DNA of 9,289 bases, taken from the NCBI GenBank assembly GCA_003695835.1, contig RFHN01000012.1, forward strand, positions 1 to 9,289, written 5' to 3'. Positions 1 through 6,044 of this stretch are shown one piece after another (position 1 is the stretch's first letter; each line of letters starts with the position of its first letter). A program made the translations under genes and the position numbers. The stretch comes from Armatimonadota bacterium. Its GTDB lineage: Bacteria > Armatimonadota > Fimbriimonadia > Fimbriimonadales > ATM1. The notes under the pieces were generated by a model, which saw nothing but the letters and a program-made list of their open reading frames with translations, was not told the DNA's origin and did no database searches.

Positions 1-569
1 AACGGATCGTCCGGTCCATTGTAGGGGCTGAAGATGTACCCCCGATACTTCGAAGTCACCGGCCCGCCGGGCGTGTCGGTGAAGAGGGCGATCTCCGAAG
101 GGCGGTCCATCTTGCGAACGCTCGCCGGCGTCGTGAAGCCCTCGCAGCCGGAGCGATTCGGGTCGTTCTCGTCGCAGCCGCTGATCGGGTCGTAGCTCGT
201 CGCGTCCGAGTACCCGATCGTCATTTCCGCCCGCTCATCCCAGGTCTCGCCGTACTTGCCGGGCTGACTCGGGCAGGAAACATGCTGCCGGTTCGCTACG
301 TACGGGAAGATTTGCCCCGTCCAGAGGTGCAGGGGATCCGTGCGGGGCACGGTCCGGTTCGACCCCATCGGAAGGAAACCGTCGTGATCGTCCGTGTACA
401 TCATCGTAGCCATGCCGAGCTGCTTCATGTTGCTGAGGCAGGCAATCTTCTTCGCAGCCTCTTTGGCACGGACGAAAACGGGAAACAGAATCGCTGAGAG
501 GATCGCGATAATCGCGATGACAACGAGCAGTTCGATGAGGCTAAAGCCCCCGCCACGGTTGAGACGCAT
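1..569 (-). CDS. Prepilin-like DUF1559-type protein, C-terminus cut by window edge
   Basis: The first 189 residues of a type IV prepilin/type II pseudopilin-like protein are present and the frame is open to the window edge. The N-terminus is a class III signal: a short basic leader MRLNRGGG, a predicted prepilin peptidase cut between Gly8 and Phe9, Glu13 at +5 of the mature protein, and a hydrophobic helix at about 10-31 (LIELLVVIAIIAIL). RAKEAAKK and CLSNMKQLGMA follow, as in Armatimonadota DUF1559 family members. The globular part has Cys99, Cys132 and Cys142. The H-X9-DG motif expected near the C-terminus would lie outside the window. ATG is chosen because AGGGG lies two bases upstream and the leader has the right length. 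The gene begins 29 bases after the anti-sigma-like gene, so it is probably cotranscribed with the sigma factor. The protein should be exported and anchored by its N-terminal helix. Its exact role is unknown; such genes are often multi-copy in this phylum. Confidence 0.85.
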   Translation of the reverse strand, partial: MRLNRGGGFSLIELLVVIAIIAILSAILFPVFVRAKEAAKKIACLSNMKQLGMATMMYTDDHDGFLPMGSNRTVPRTDPLHLWTGQIFPYVANRQHVSCPSQPGKYGETWDERAEMTIGYSDATSYDPISGCDENDPNRSGCEGFTTPASVRKMDRPSEIALFTDTPGGPVTSKYRGYIFSPYNGPDDP

Positions 570-598
570 CGCCCCTATAGACGCAGAAACGCTTCCCG

Positions 599-1384
599 TT
601 AGTTCCCGGATGCCTCTCTCGGCTGGGCAGGTCCCGACGGCGGGTCCACGTTCCGGACCTTCTCGAGCGGCACGATCAGCAGCCCTTCCGGCCCGAGGTC
701 TTGGACCCGAACCGGCGCCTGGCGCTCGATCAGCAGGATCGCCTCTTCGGGGGAGAGCTCGACGATCGCATCCGGATTGTTCGGAGCGAGGTTGAGGTCC
801 GTGTCCTTGACATCGGGATCCAAGCGAACCTCAAATCCCGCAGATTTCAGGGCGGCAATCGCATCGAACAACGTGGCGTCACCCGTCAAGCGGACCACCG
901 CGGGAGGTGGCGCGGGCGGCAAGGGGCGTTCGGCGACGCCGCGTTGGGCTGGATCCGTGGCCTGCGGCGTCGGCGTAGGCTCCACGGAGTTGTTCGTGGA
1001 GCCGGTAGAAGGCGACGGGAGCGGTGTGGAGGAGTCCGGCTGAGTCGCGCTGGGCGCTTTGCGCTGGTTGTGCAGCCAGCCCGTCACCTGGTATGCGCTG
1101 AAGCCCACGAGCGCCAACCCGAGGACAGCGGCGAGCGCGAGAGCGAGGCGTGCGCCGATGGGTCGCCGAGCAGTCTCGGGAACTCGGAACCGCGCCATCG
1201 TCGTGGCTTGCGGTCGAGCCTGCCGCATCGCGTCAATCATGGCCCTGGTACGGTGTAGCTCGGCGCGGTACTGCGGATAGCGGCGTTCAAACTCCGCGAT
1301 CGTCGCTGGGTCGTTCGACTCCGCGGCTGCCCACAGCAGCTCGCGGACGGATTCAGGCATCGGTACGTTTGGTGATTTACTCAT
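599..1384 (-). CDS. Single-pass membrane protein, probable anti-sigma factor with STN-like outer segment
   Basis: This 261-residue protein has a charged, presumably cytoplasmic N-terminal part (about 1-76, with EFERRYPQYRAEL at 31-43). One membrane helix lies at about 78-97, preceded by Arg residues that suggest an N-in orientation. A Pro/Ser/Thr-rich linker (about 105-162) follows, then a compact C-terminal segment (about 163-239). That segment reads TLFDAIAALKSAGFEVRLDP, then ELSPEEAILLIERQ, then GLLIVP, with the spacing of an STN/secretin short domain; the match is by eye. The gene overlaps the upstream ECF sigma gene by eight bases (ATGAGTAA), implying translational coupling. Position and topology suggest it holds the sigma factor at the membrane until a signal arrives. 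No Cys is present, so it is not a zinc-binding ZAS anti-sigma factor. No known family is recognised with certainty. Confidence 0.7.
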   Translation of the reverse strand: MSKSPNVPMPESVRELLWAAAESNDPATIAEFERRYPQYRAELHRTRAMIDAMRQARPQATTMARFRVPETARRPIGARLALALAAVLGLALVGFSAYQVTGWLHNQRKAPSATQPDSSTPLPSPSTGSTNNSVEPTPTPQATDPAQRGVAERPLPPAPPPAVVRLTGDATLFDAIAALKSAGFEVRLDPDVKDTDLNLAPNNPDAIVELSPEEAILLIERQAPVRVQDLGPEGLLIVPLEKVRNVDPPSGPAQPREASGN

Positions 1385-1952
1385 GGATTTCCTCCATCTC
1401 GATCCAAATCTCTCGAAATCGCTCTCGGGCGCGGAAGAGCCTGGTCTTCGCCGCGTTGGCGGTGCAGCCGAGGACCTCGGCGATCTCCTCCAACGATTGA
1501 TTCTCCCAGTAGTACAGTACGAGAACCGCCCGATCCTCTTCCCGCATCCGGGTCAGCGTTTGATACACCTGTTCTTTGAGTTCAGATACTTCCGGAACGG
1601 TGCCGCCCGGTAGCGTTTCGGCGGTTTCGAGGGGAACGGTATTTTGGCGATGGCGTTTACTCCTTCGGGCGTGCTGAATCGCCGTATTGACCGAAATCCG
1701 GTAGAGCCACGTGCTGAACTGGCTCTTGGCTTCGAACCTCTTCAGATTTCGCCATACTTGCACGAAGGTCTCTTGAACCGCGTCGAGCGCGTCCTCATTG
1801 CTGTTCAGAATGCCTCGAGCTAAAGAGAACACCCGGCCGTAGTATTTCTCGTAGAGAGCGTCGAACGCCGAGGCGTCGCCCTCCCGAAATCGTCGGATCA
1901 GGTAAGCGTCTTCCTCGGCTCGCGGGCCGGATTGCACCGCCTCGAACGTCAT
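1377..1952 (-). CDS. ECF-type RNA polymerase sigma factor (sigma-70 family, RpoE-like)
   Basis: An extracytoplasmic-function sigma factor of 191 residues that directs RNA polymerase to a small set of promoters. Region 2 spans about residues 30-92 and includes DAVQETFVQVWRNLKRFEA and FSTWLYRISVN, which cover -10 recognition and DNA melting. Region 4 spans about 127-180 and includes LVLYYWENQSLEEIAEVLG and the helix-turn-helix end TANAAKTRLFRARERFRE, which reads the -35 element. Regions 1.1 and 3 are absent, as usual for ECF factors. ATG at 1950-1952 is preferred, although its Shine-Dalgarno sequence is weak. An in-frame TTG at 1974-1976 would add eight residues (to 199), but it sits directly after a strong hairpin. 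The next gene overlaps and probably encodes its anti-sigma factor. Regulon and inducing signal are unknown; the prepilin-like gene downstream may be part of the same transcript. Confidence 0.93.
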   Translation of the reverse strand: MTFEAVQSGPRAEEDAYLIRRFREGDASAFDALYEKYYGRVFSLARGILNSNEDALDAVQETFVQVWRNLKRFEAKSQFSTWLYRISVNTAIQHARRSKRHRQNTVPLETAETLPGGTVPEVSELKEQVYQTLTRMREEDRAVLVLYYWENQSLEEIAEVLGCTANAAKTRLFRARERFREIWIEMEEIHE

Positions 1953-1977
1953 CTTCTGATCTTTTCGATGCTTCAAG

Positions 1978-2003
1978 CCTGCCCGAGGTTACCCCTCGGC
2001 AGG
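1978..2003 (-). promoter_or_regulatory. Hairpin in the leader of the ECF sigma gene
   Basis: On the minus strand CCTGCCGAGG pairs with CCTCGGGCAGG, giving ten base pairs with one bulged G around a five-base loop (GGTAA). It ends two bases before the in-frame TTG codon and 25 bases before the ATG of the sigma gene. The purine-rich GAGGGG, the only Shine-Dalgarno-like stretch for the TTG start, lies partly in the stem. If transcribed, it could limit translation from TTG or act as a leader structure. No U-run follows in either direction, so it is not called a terminator. The function is inferred. Confidence 0.4.
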
Positions 2004-2021
2004 TATCCTCTCGTGCCGCGG

Positions 2022-2097
2022 GGGCCTGTAGCTCAGTGGTTAGAGCAGGCGGCTCATAACCGCTTGGTCGCAGGTTCGAATCCTGCCGGGCCCACCA
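2022..2097 (+). tRNA. tRNA with anticodon CAT, probably tRNA-Ile2 (lysidine type)
   Basis: A complete 76-base cloverleaf with encoded CCA. The acceptor stem GGGCCTG/CGGGCCC is paired with one G-T wobble. The D-stem is GCTC/GAGC, the anticodon stem GGCGG/CCGCT, the loop CTCATAA (anticodon at 2055-2057), and the T-stem GCAGG/CCTGC with TTCGAAT. CAT occurs in initiator Met, elongator Met and AUA-reading Ile tRNAs. The normal first acceptor pair and the lack of a GGG/CCC anticodon-stem signature exclude the initiator. The stretch from the D-arm to the variable loop (GAGCAGGCGGCTCATAACCG, then CTTGGTCGC) is close to E. coli ileX/ileY as remembered and unlike metT, so Ile with C34 modified by TilS is preferred. 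A possible -10 (TATCCT) lies at 2004-2009; no clear -35 is seen. Confidence 0.92.
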
Positions 2098-2143
2098 GAA
2101 CCCACACACCCAGTAGTGTTGCGGTCCGTTGGAGTTGCTACCG

Positions 2144-2152
2144 TGGTATACT
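2144..2152 (+). promoter_or_regulatory. Extended -10 promoter for the riboswitch transcript
   Basis: TGGTATACT gives the TG-N extension plus a -10 hexamer matching TATAAT at five of six positions. The predicted start is near A2159, twelve bases before riboswitch helix P1. No good -35 lies at 16-18 bases (TTGGAG at 2129-2134 is too close), which fits the extended -10 class. It lies downstream of the tRNA, so the prepilin mRNA can start independently. Confidence 0.5.
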
Positions 2153-2170
2153 GTGAATAGAACGTGAAAG

Positions 2171-2270
2171 CCGTTCGCTAGGGGAGCCTCCGGCGCGAGG
2201 CTGAGAGTCCCGTAACAGGGAGACCCTTTGAACCTGATCCGGTTCGTACCGGCGTAGGGAAGCGGAACGG
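2171..2270 (+). promoter_or_regulatory. TPP riboswitch (THI element)
   Basis: A complete thiamine pyrophosphate aptamer. Helix P1 is CCGTTCGCT (2171-2179) with AGCGGAACGG (2261-2270), nine pairs and one bulged G. GGGGAGC follows. P3 is AGCCTC/GAGGCT (2185-2190/2197-2202). The diagnostic CTGAGA lies at 2201-2206, GACCC at 2222-2226, GAACCTGATC at 2230-2239, P5 CCGGT/ACCGG at 2239-2243/2248-2252, and GTAGGGAA at 2254-2261. These are the core bases of the family that bind the pyrimidine and pyrophosphate parts of TPP. It is followed by an intrinsic terminator and then a prepilin-like gene, not a thiamine biosynthesis or transport gene. Expected behaviour is premature termination when TPP is bound. 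Confidence 0.95.
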
Positions 2271-2290
2271 AGAGACCAACCGGTCTTCCG

Positions 2291-2320
2291 AGCCGTTTCG
2301 CTCTCTGCGAAGCGGCTTTT
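2291..2320 (+). terminator. Riboswitch-controlled intrinsic terminator
   Basis: AGCCGTTTCGC (2291-2301) pairs with GCGAAGCGGCT (2307-2317), eleven pairs with one G-T wobble around the loop TCTCT. A short TTTT run follows, then GCGTTT. Bases 2293-2302 of its 5' arm and loop edge can instead pair without a break with 2261-2270, the 3' strand of riboswitch helix P1. The two folds exclude each other. The U-run is short and interrupted, so efficiency may be moderate. The prepilin gene starts 21 bases further on. Confidence 0.75.
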
Positions 2321-2341
2321 GCGTTTCAAAGGAGAAGACCA

Positions 2342-3154
2342 ATGCGAAACAGACCGGATAACAAAGCGTTCACACTGATCGAACTCCTGGTGGTGATCGC
2401 GATCATCGCCATCCTGGCGGCCATTCTCTTTCCGATCTTCGCGCGGGCAAAAGAGGCGGCAAAGAAGACTCACTGCCTCAGCAACCTGCGTCAGATCGGC
2501 ATGGCCGTGCGGATGTACCTCCAGGACTACGATGACACCTACCCCATCTTCTACGCCTACATGAGCAACCCGGCAGCTGGGCAGCCTGGGCACAAGGGCG
2601 TCGAGACCCTGCTCCACCCGTACATCCAAAGCGGTGGTGTGGATTCCGACGCGAACGGGGTGAAGACCTTCGCGCTGGAGCCGATCTTCAAGTGCCCGCT
2701 GGACCAAGGCGGCCCGTTCACCGACCGGGATGTGCCCACCGCTCGTAGCTACTGGCAAGCCTACGGCTCGAGCTACCGATTCACTAAGTGCATGTTCTCG
2801 GTCGTGGCTGGGGAATCCAGTAGCAACAACGTGCCGTACGACTACACGAAGATCGTGAAGGATTCCGAGGTCCAGTTTCCCTCGGAGACGCGAATCGCTC
2901 GCGATGAGATGCACTACGCGTTCGATCGCGAATACACCCCCGATGCGTGTAATCGCTACGGCTACGATTGTGATCCACCCTGGAACTTCTATCGCCGTTG
3001 GCACCACCTCGGTGGAAACTTCCTGTACGCCGACGGCCATACGAAGTTCACCGTCGGGCACGCGGGTTTCGATGAGGCGAGAGTAGACCCCGAGGGTCAC
3101 CGCTCCGGCGATCCTCACCCGACGGAAGGCACCTGGTACTGGGCTTGCGACTAA
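2342..3154 (+). CDS. Prepilin-like DUF1559-type protein (H-X9-DG) under a TPP riboswitch
   Basis: A complete 270-residue prepilin/pseudopilin-like protein. It has a short leader ending at Ala9, Phe10 as the predicted first mature residue, Glu14 at +5 and a hydrophobic helix at about 11-31. RAKEAAKK and CLSNLRQIGMA follow, then a globular domain that ends with WHHLGGNFLYADGH. There His221 and Asp231-Gly232 form the H-X9-DG signature. Six cysteines (45, 118, 150, 203, 210, 269) could form disulfides after export. ATG is supported by AAAGGAG seven bases upstream. The paralogue at the left edge shares the first 65 residues or so closely. It is the only gene between the riboswitch and the terminator at 3180-3209, so it appears to be the switch target and should rise when TPP is low. 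Its function is unknown: it could be a pilus-like or secretion-associated surface protein. Nothing in it resembles a thiamine enzyme or transporter. Confidence 0.9.
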   Translation: MRNRPDNKAFTLIELLVVIAIIAILAAILFPIFARAKEAAKKTHCLSNLRQIGMAVRMYLQDYDDTYPIFYAYMSNPAAGQPGHKGVETLLHPYIQSGGVDSDANGVKTFALEPIFKCPLDQGGPFTDRDVPTARSYWQAYGSSYRFTKCMFSVVAGESSSNNVPYDYTKIVKDSEVQFPSETRIARDEMHYAFDREYTPDACNRYGYDCDPPWNFYRRWHHLGGNFLYADGHTKFTVGHAGFDEARVDPEGHRSGDPHPTEGTWYWACD

Positions 3155-3179
3155 TCGTATAGTCCTCGCAGCGAAACCG

Positions 3180-3209
3180 ACAAGAGCCGCCCAGGATGGC
3201 GGCTCTTGT
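3180..3209. terminator. Strong hairpin, probably a bidirectional terminator
   Basis: ACAAGAGCCGCC (3180-3191) pairs perfectly with GGCGGCTCTTGT (3198-3209) over twelve bases around the loop CAGGAT. It lies between the converging stops of the prepilin-like gene (3154) and flhB (3224), where a two-way terminator is expected. There is no long T-run on either side, so the call rests on stem strength and position. Confidence 0.65.
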
Positions 3210-3223
3210 GCTTCCTCGGAGCC

Positions 3224-4282
3224 TCATCGCCGCGACTTCGACCGGAACACGACGGCGAGAATCTCTGCAACGGCCTGATACAGGCTGGGCGGGATCATAC
3301 TACCGACTTCGACCTCTTTGTACAGCGTTCGAGCGAGCGGAGGGTTCGGAACGATCGGAACCCTGTGCTTCTTCGCTTCGTCCCGAATGCGATCTGCCAT
3401 ACGATGGCGCCCTTTGGCGACAACGACCGGAGCCGCCATCTTCTTCTCATCGTACTTCAGAGCTACGGCATATTCGAGCGGGTTGGTCACGACGACGTCG
3501 GCTTTCTTCACGCTCGCCATTTGGCGCGCGCGTGCCAGAGCGCGGCGGCGTCGTGCCAGCTCCGCGCGCAACTCCGGCGAGAACTCCGTTTCCTTGAGCT
3601 CGCGCTTCAGCTCGTCCCTCGTCATCATGATCTCCTTCTCGACCTGACGGCGTTGAAATGCGTAATCGAGGATGCCGATGACGACCCAGAGCATCGCAAC
3701 CTTGAGCAGAAGACTGCTCAGGAACCCGCCTACCCACGCGAGCGCGTTGAGCGGAGGCAACGTAGCTAGCGCGAGCAACTCGTCCCAGTTCGACGAAAGG
3801 TCCTTCCACGCAATCCAGCCCAAGATTCCCAGTTTCGCGAGTGTCTTGGCGAGTTCGAAGAAGCTTCGTCGTGATAAGAGCCGTTTGAAACCCTCGATTG
3901 GGTTGATTCGGTTGAACTTGGGGGCGAGCGGTTCGGCGCTGAGGTGGAAACCGACTTGGGCGAGGCTCGTCGCTACGCCGGCGCCCATCGCGAGGAACAG
4001 CACGGGCAGCAGTGCGATTCCCGCCGGCCCCATCGTTTTCGCCAAGTGTTCGCTGAGCGCATGGAGCGATAACGTGGTCGCCGACGGCGCGAGACCGTTT
4101 TGCATCGTTTGCAGAATTCCGTAAGCGAGCCCTCCGAACGCCAGCGGAAGCCCGACCGCGAGCGCAAGGAAGACTCCCGCAGTCGTCAGATCCGTGGACT
4201 TGGCGACCGTGCCCTCGCGGCGGACCCGTTGCCGCTTTCGCGGTGTCGCTTGTTCAGTTCTTTCTTGACTGGTGTCCGGCAT
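3224..4282 (-). CDS. flhB: Flagellar export switch protein FlhB with altered cleavage motif
   Basis: FlhB is the membrane protein of the flagellar type III export gate that switches substrate class from rod/hook to filament. This 352-residue protein has the usual layout: a basic N-terminus (RTEQATPRKRQRVRREGTVA at 8-27), four hydrophobic segments between about 33 and 208, and a charged cytoplasmic linker (RRQVEKEIMMTRDELKRELK at 211-230). The FlhB C-terminal domain follows, with VVVTNP, YAVALKY, APVVVAKG and PIVPNPPLARTLYKEVEVG. At the self-cleavage site it has N267-P268-L269-E270 instead of the usual NPTH. The Asn-Pro bond is kept but Thr and His are replaced. The start abuts the stop of fliR with no gap, so it is the last gene of the operon in view. 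FlhA, often encoded next, is not in the window. The type III virulence homologue (YscU/SctU) is excluded by the flagellar context. Confidence 0.96.
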   Translation of the reverse strand: MPDTSQERTEQATPRKRQRVRREGTVAKSTDLTTAGVFLALAVGLPLAFGGLAYGILQTMQNGLAPSATTLSLHALSEHLAKTMGPAGIALLPVLFLAMGAGVATSLAQVGFHLSAEPLAPKFNRINPIEGFKRLLSRRSFFELAKTLAKLGILGWIAWKDLSSNWDELLALATLPPLNALAWVGGFLSSLLLKVAMLWVVIGILDYAFQRRQVEKEIMMTRDELKRELKETEFSPELRAELARRRRALARARQMASVKKADVVVTNPLEYAVALKYDEKKMAAPVVVAKGRHRMADRIRDEAKKHRVPIVPNPPLARTLYKEVEVGSMIPPSLYQAVAEILAVVFRSKSRR

Positions 4283-5035
4283 CTACAGTCCCATCCACGC
4301 TCGGAGAAGCGATTGCACCGACTCGAGAGATCGGTTGACGCCGACAGCCAGCGTCGGCAGCGAAAGAGACAGGGCAACGATGCCGAGAAGCATCTTGCCC
4401 GAGAGCCCTGCGATGAGGATGTTGATTTGTGGAACCGCACGCGACATGATCCCGAACGTCGCATCCACCACCAGGCTCACCGCCGTAACCGGCAGAGCGA
4501 TCTGCAACGCAATGAGGGACATGTACCACAGACCGGATAGCAGCATCTGCATGGCACCAGCGCCCACCAGATCGGGTTGGACGCGGTAACCCGCCAGCAT
4601 CGCTTGGATCAGCAAGTGATGACCGTCCAGGCTAAGAAACAGCAACAGAGCAAGGAAGAACTTGAATCGAGCGAGGACGCTGGTCGGGAGCGTCTGACTG
4701 GGGGCGAGGACCGACGCAAGTCCCAAGCCGATGCTCAGGTCGAGGAACGAACCCGCCACCTGGGCTGCCAGCATCACCATCTGGACCAAGAAACCGAGGA
4801 TGAGACCGAACGCGACTTCGCGCGCAGCGAGTGTGACGAGTTCATAGAGGTCGTGTGGCACCGGAATCTGCCCTGCAAGAGCGGGCGACAGTGCGAGCGC
4901 AAGCCCTGCGCAAAAGAAGACCCGCACCTTCGTCGGAACGCCGGTGGACACGAAGAGCGGCGAAACGAGCACCATCGCCGACGTTCGCAGGAACACGGCG
5001 AGCAAGGCAATCAGGAAAGCGGAGTCAAGCGTCAT
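4283..5035 (-). CDS. fliR: Flagellar export gate protein FliR
   Basis: A 250-residue, very hydrophobic protein with several membrane segments (about 7-30, 36-58, 65-98, 122-147, 165-195, 210-233). FliR forms the export gate at the base of the flagellum with FliP and FliQ. The family's conserved end is recognisable as FGIMSRAVPQINILIAGLSG (194-213), matching the usual nRaaPQ-N pattern. ATG at 5033-5035 is chosen because it forms an ATGA overlap with the fliQ stop and gives the normal family length. An upstream extension in the same frame to 5101 would add 22 charged residues inside fliQ and is unlikely. GGAGG touches the ATG directly, too close for a standard site, so translation probably depends on coupling to fliQ. 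Confidence 0.95.
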   Translation of the reverse strand: MTLDSAFLIALLAVFLRTSAMVLVSPLFVSTGVPTKVRVFFCAGLALALSPALAGQIPVPHDLYELVTLAAREVAFGLILGFLVQMVMLAAQVAGSFLDLSIGLGLASVLAPSQTLPTSVLARFKFFLALLLFLSLDGHHLLIQAMLAGYRVQPDLVGAGAMQMLLSGLWYMSLIALQIALPVTAVSLVVDATFGIMSRAVPQINILIAGLSGKMLLGIVALSLSLPTLAVGVNRSLESVQSLLRAWMGL

Positions 5036-5301
5036 CCTCCGACCCGTTCGATGGCATGAAAAGATTGAGAGGCGAAGCTGACGATTTGCGTCAACATCCA
5101 TCCGCCGAACAGAAACAGCGCAAGGACGACGGCGAGGATCTTCGGCACATACGTCAAGGTCATCTCCTGCACCTGAGTAACTGCTTGGAAGATCGCAACG
5201 ATCAAACCCGCCAACAGACTCAAACCGAGCACCGGCAAACTAATGCGTAGGGCGACGTCCATCGCCTGACGACCGATCTCCAGAACTTCCCCTTGATTCA
5301 T
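5032..5301 (-). CDS. fliQ: Flagellar export gate protein FliQ
   Basis: A full-length 89-residue FliQ with two membrane helices at about 17-40 and 52-75. The conserved centre reads IVAIFQAVTQVQEMTLTYVP (34-53) followed by KI. FliQ packs around the FliP5-FliR1 core to form the flagellar type III export gate in the inner membrane. The start has a strong AGGAGG six bases upstream and overlaps the fliP stop by ATGA. The end overlaps fliR by ATGA. Confidence 0.96.
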   Translation of the reverse strand: MNQGEVLEIGRQAMDVALRISLPVLGLSLLAGLIVAIFQAVTQVQEMTLTYVPKILAVVLALFLFGGWMLTQIVSFASQSFHAIERVGG

Positions 5302-6044
5302 CGAAATCCTCCTGCAAGAGCTTGAACAATGACCGACCAGCCGTCAGCGAGCAAGAACACGAGGATTTTTGCCGGCAACGAGACGATCGCCGGAGGAAGC
5401 ATCATCATGCCCATGCTCATCAGGGTGCTCGCGACAACGAGGTCAATCACGAGAAAGGGAATAAAAATGTAGAAACCGATTACGAAAGCGGTCTTGATTT
5501 CGCTGAGGATGAATGCAGGGACTAGTTCCTGCCACCGCACGTCGTCCAACGATTCATACTGAACGCCCGAAAGCTCAGCGAACAGCGCAAGGTCCCGTTT
5601 GTACGTCTGCTTGAACATGAACTCGCGCATCGTTCCCCATGCGCGTTCCTTCGCCACGTCGAACGAGATCTCCTTCTTCATGTACGGCTGCAGCGCTTCG
5701 TCGTTGAGTTTGGTCAAGGTCGGGTTCATGACGAAGAACGTGAGGAATAAGCTCAATCCGATGAGCACCTGGTTGGGCGGAATCGTGGGCGTCCCAAGCG
5801 CCGTCCTCAGGAAGCTGAACACGATGACAATCCGCGTAAAGGCGGTCGTCATGATCAACAGCGCGGGGGCGAGGCTGAGGATCGTGAGCAGCCCCAGAAT
5901 CTGAAGGCTGGTTGCGACCTCCTCAGGGTTCTCCGACTGCCCGATGTCCACGCTGATCTTCGGTACAGAGGTCTGCGCCCACGCCGTCCCTCCCACCGCC
6001 AGCGCGGCGACTACCAACAGCAGGATCAGCCATCGCCTTCTCAT
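5298..6044 (-). CDS. fliP: Flagellar export gate protein FliP
   Basis: A 248-residue FliP, the main subunit of the flagellar export gate. A cleavable signal peptide is predicted (residues 1-23, MRRRW then a hydrophobic core ending AWA before Gln24), as is common in FliP. The two signature regions are present: FTRIVIVFSFLRTALGTPTI (69-88) with PPNQVLIGLSLF after it, and PAFILSEIKTAFVIGFYIFI (176-195), then PFLVIDLVVASTLMSMGMMM and PAKILVFLLADGW. Four membrane segments follow the signal. ATG overlaps the fliO stop as ATGA, with GGAGAG about nine bases upstream. Length and motifs show no damage. Confidence 0.97.
   Translation of the reverse strand: MRRRWLILLLVVAALAVGGTAWAQTSVPKISVDIGQSENPEEVATSLQILGLLTILSLAPALLIMTTAFTRIVIVFSFLRTALGTPTIPPNQVLIGLSLFLTFFVMNPTLTKLNDEALQPYMKKEISFDVAKERAWGTMREFMFKQTYKRDLALFAELSGVQYESLDDVRWQELVPAFILSEIKTAFVIGFYIFIPFLVIDLVVASTLMSMGMMMLPPAIVSLPAKILVFLLADGWSVIVQALAGGFR

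Noticed and set aside
701..1258. 185-codon open frame on the plus strand
   Set aside because: It is antisense to the anti-sigma candidate, Arg-rich and without motif or ribosome binding site.
2138..3118. 326-codon open frame on the minus strand
   Set aside because: It lies wholly antisense to the prepilin-like gene and the riboswitch, has no recognisable domain and reads as low-quality Arg/Val/His-rich sequence typical of GC-rich shadow frames.
1..3154. The two prepilin-like genes as parts of a mobile element or direct repeat
   Set aside because: Similarity is at protein level in the N-terminal region only; no terminal repeats, transposase or target duplications are seen.
3471..3490. Frameshift as explanation of NPLE in FlhB
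   Set aside because: Conserved FlhB residues continue in the same frame on both sides of the motif, so only point substitutions can explain it.
4577..5059. 160-codon open frame on the plus strand, with another at 4100-4540
   Set aside because: Both are antisense to fliR and flhB; Glu/Arg/Gln-rich composition reflects the hydrophobic codons on the other strand.
5036..5101. Upstream extension of fliR adding 22 residues
   Set aside because: It lies inside fliQ, is charged and not part of the FliR family, while the ATG at 5033-5035 gives the normal length and the ATGA overlap used throughout the operon.
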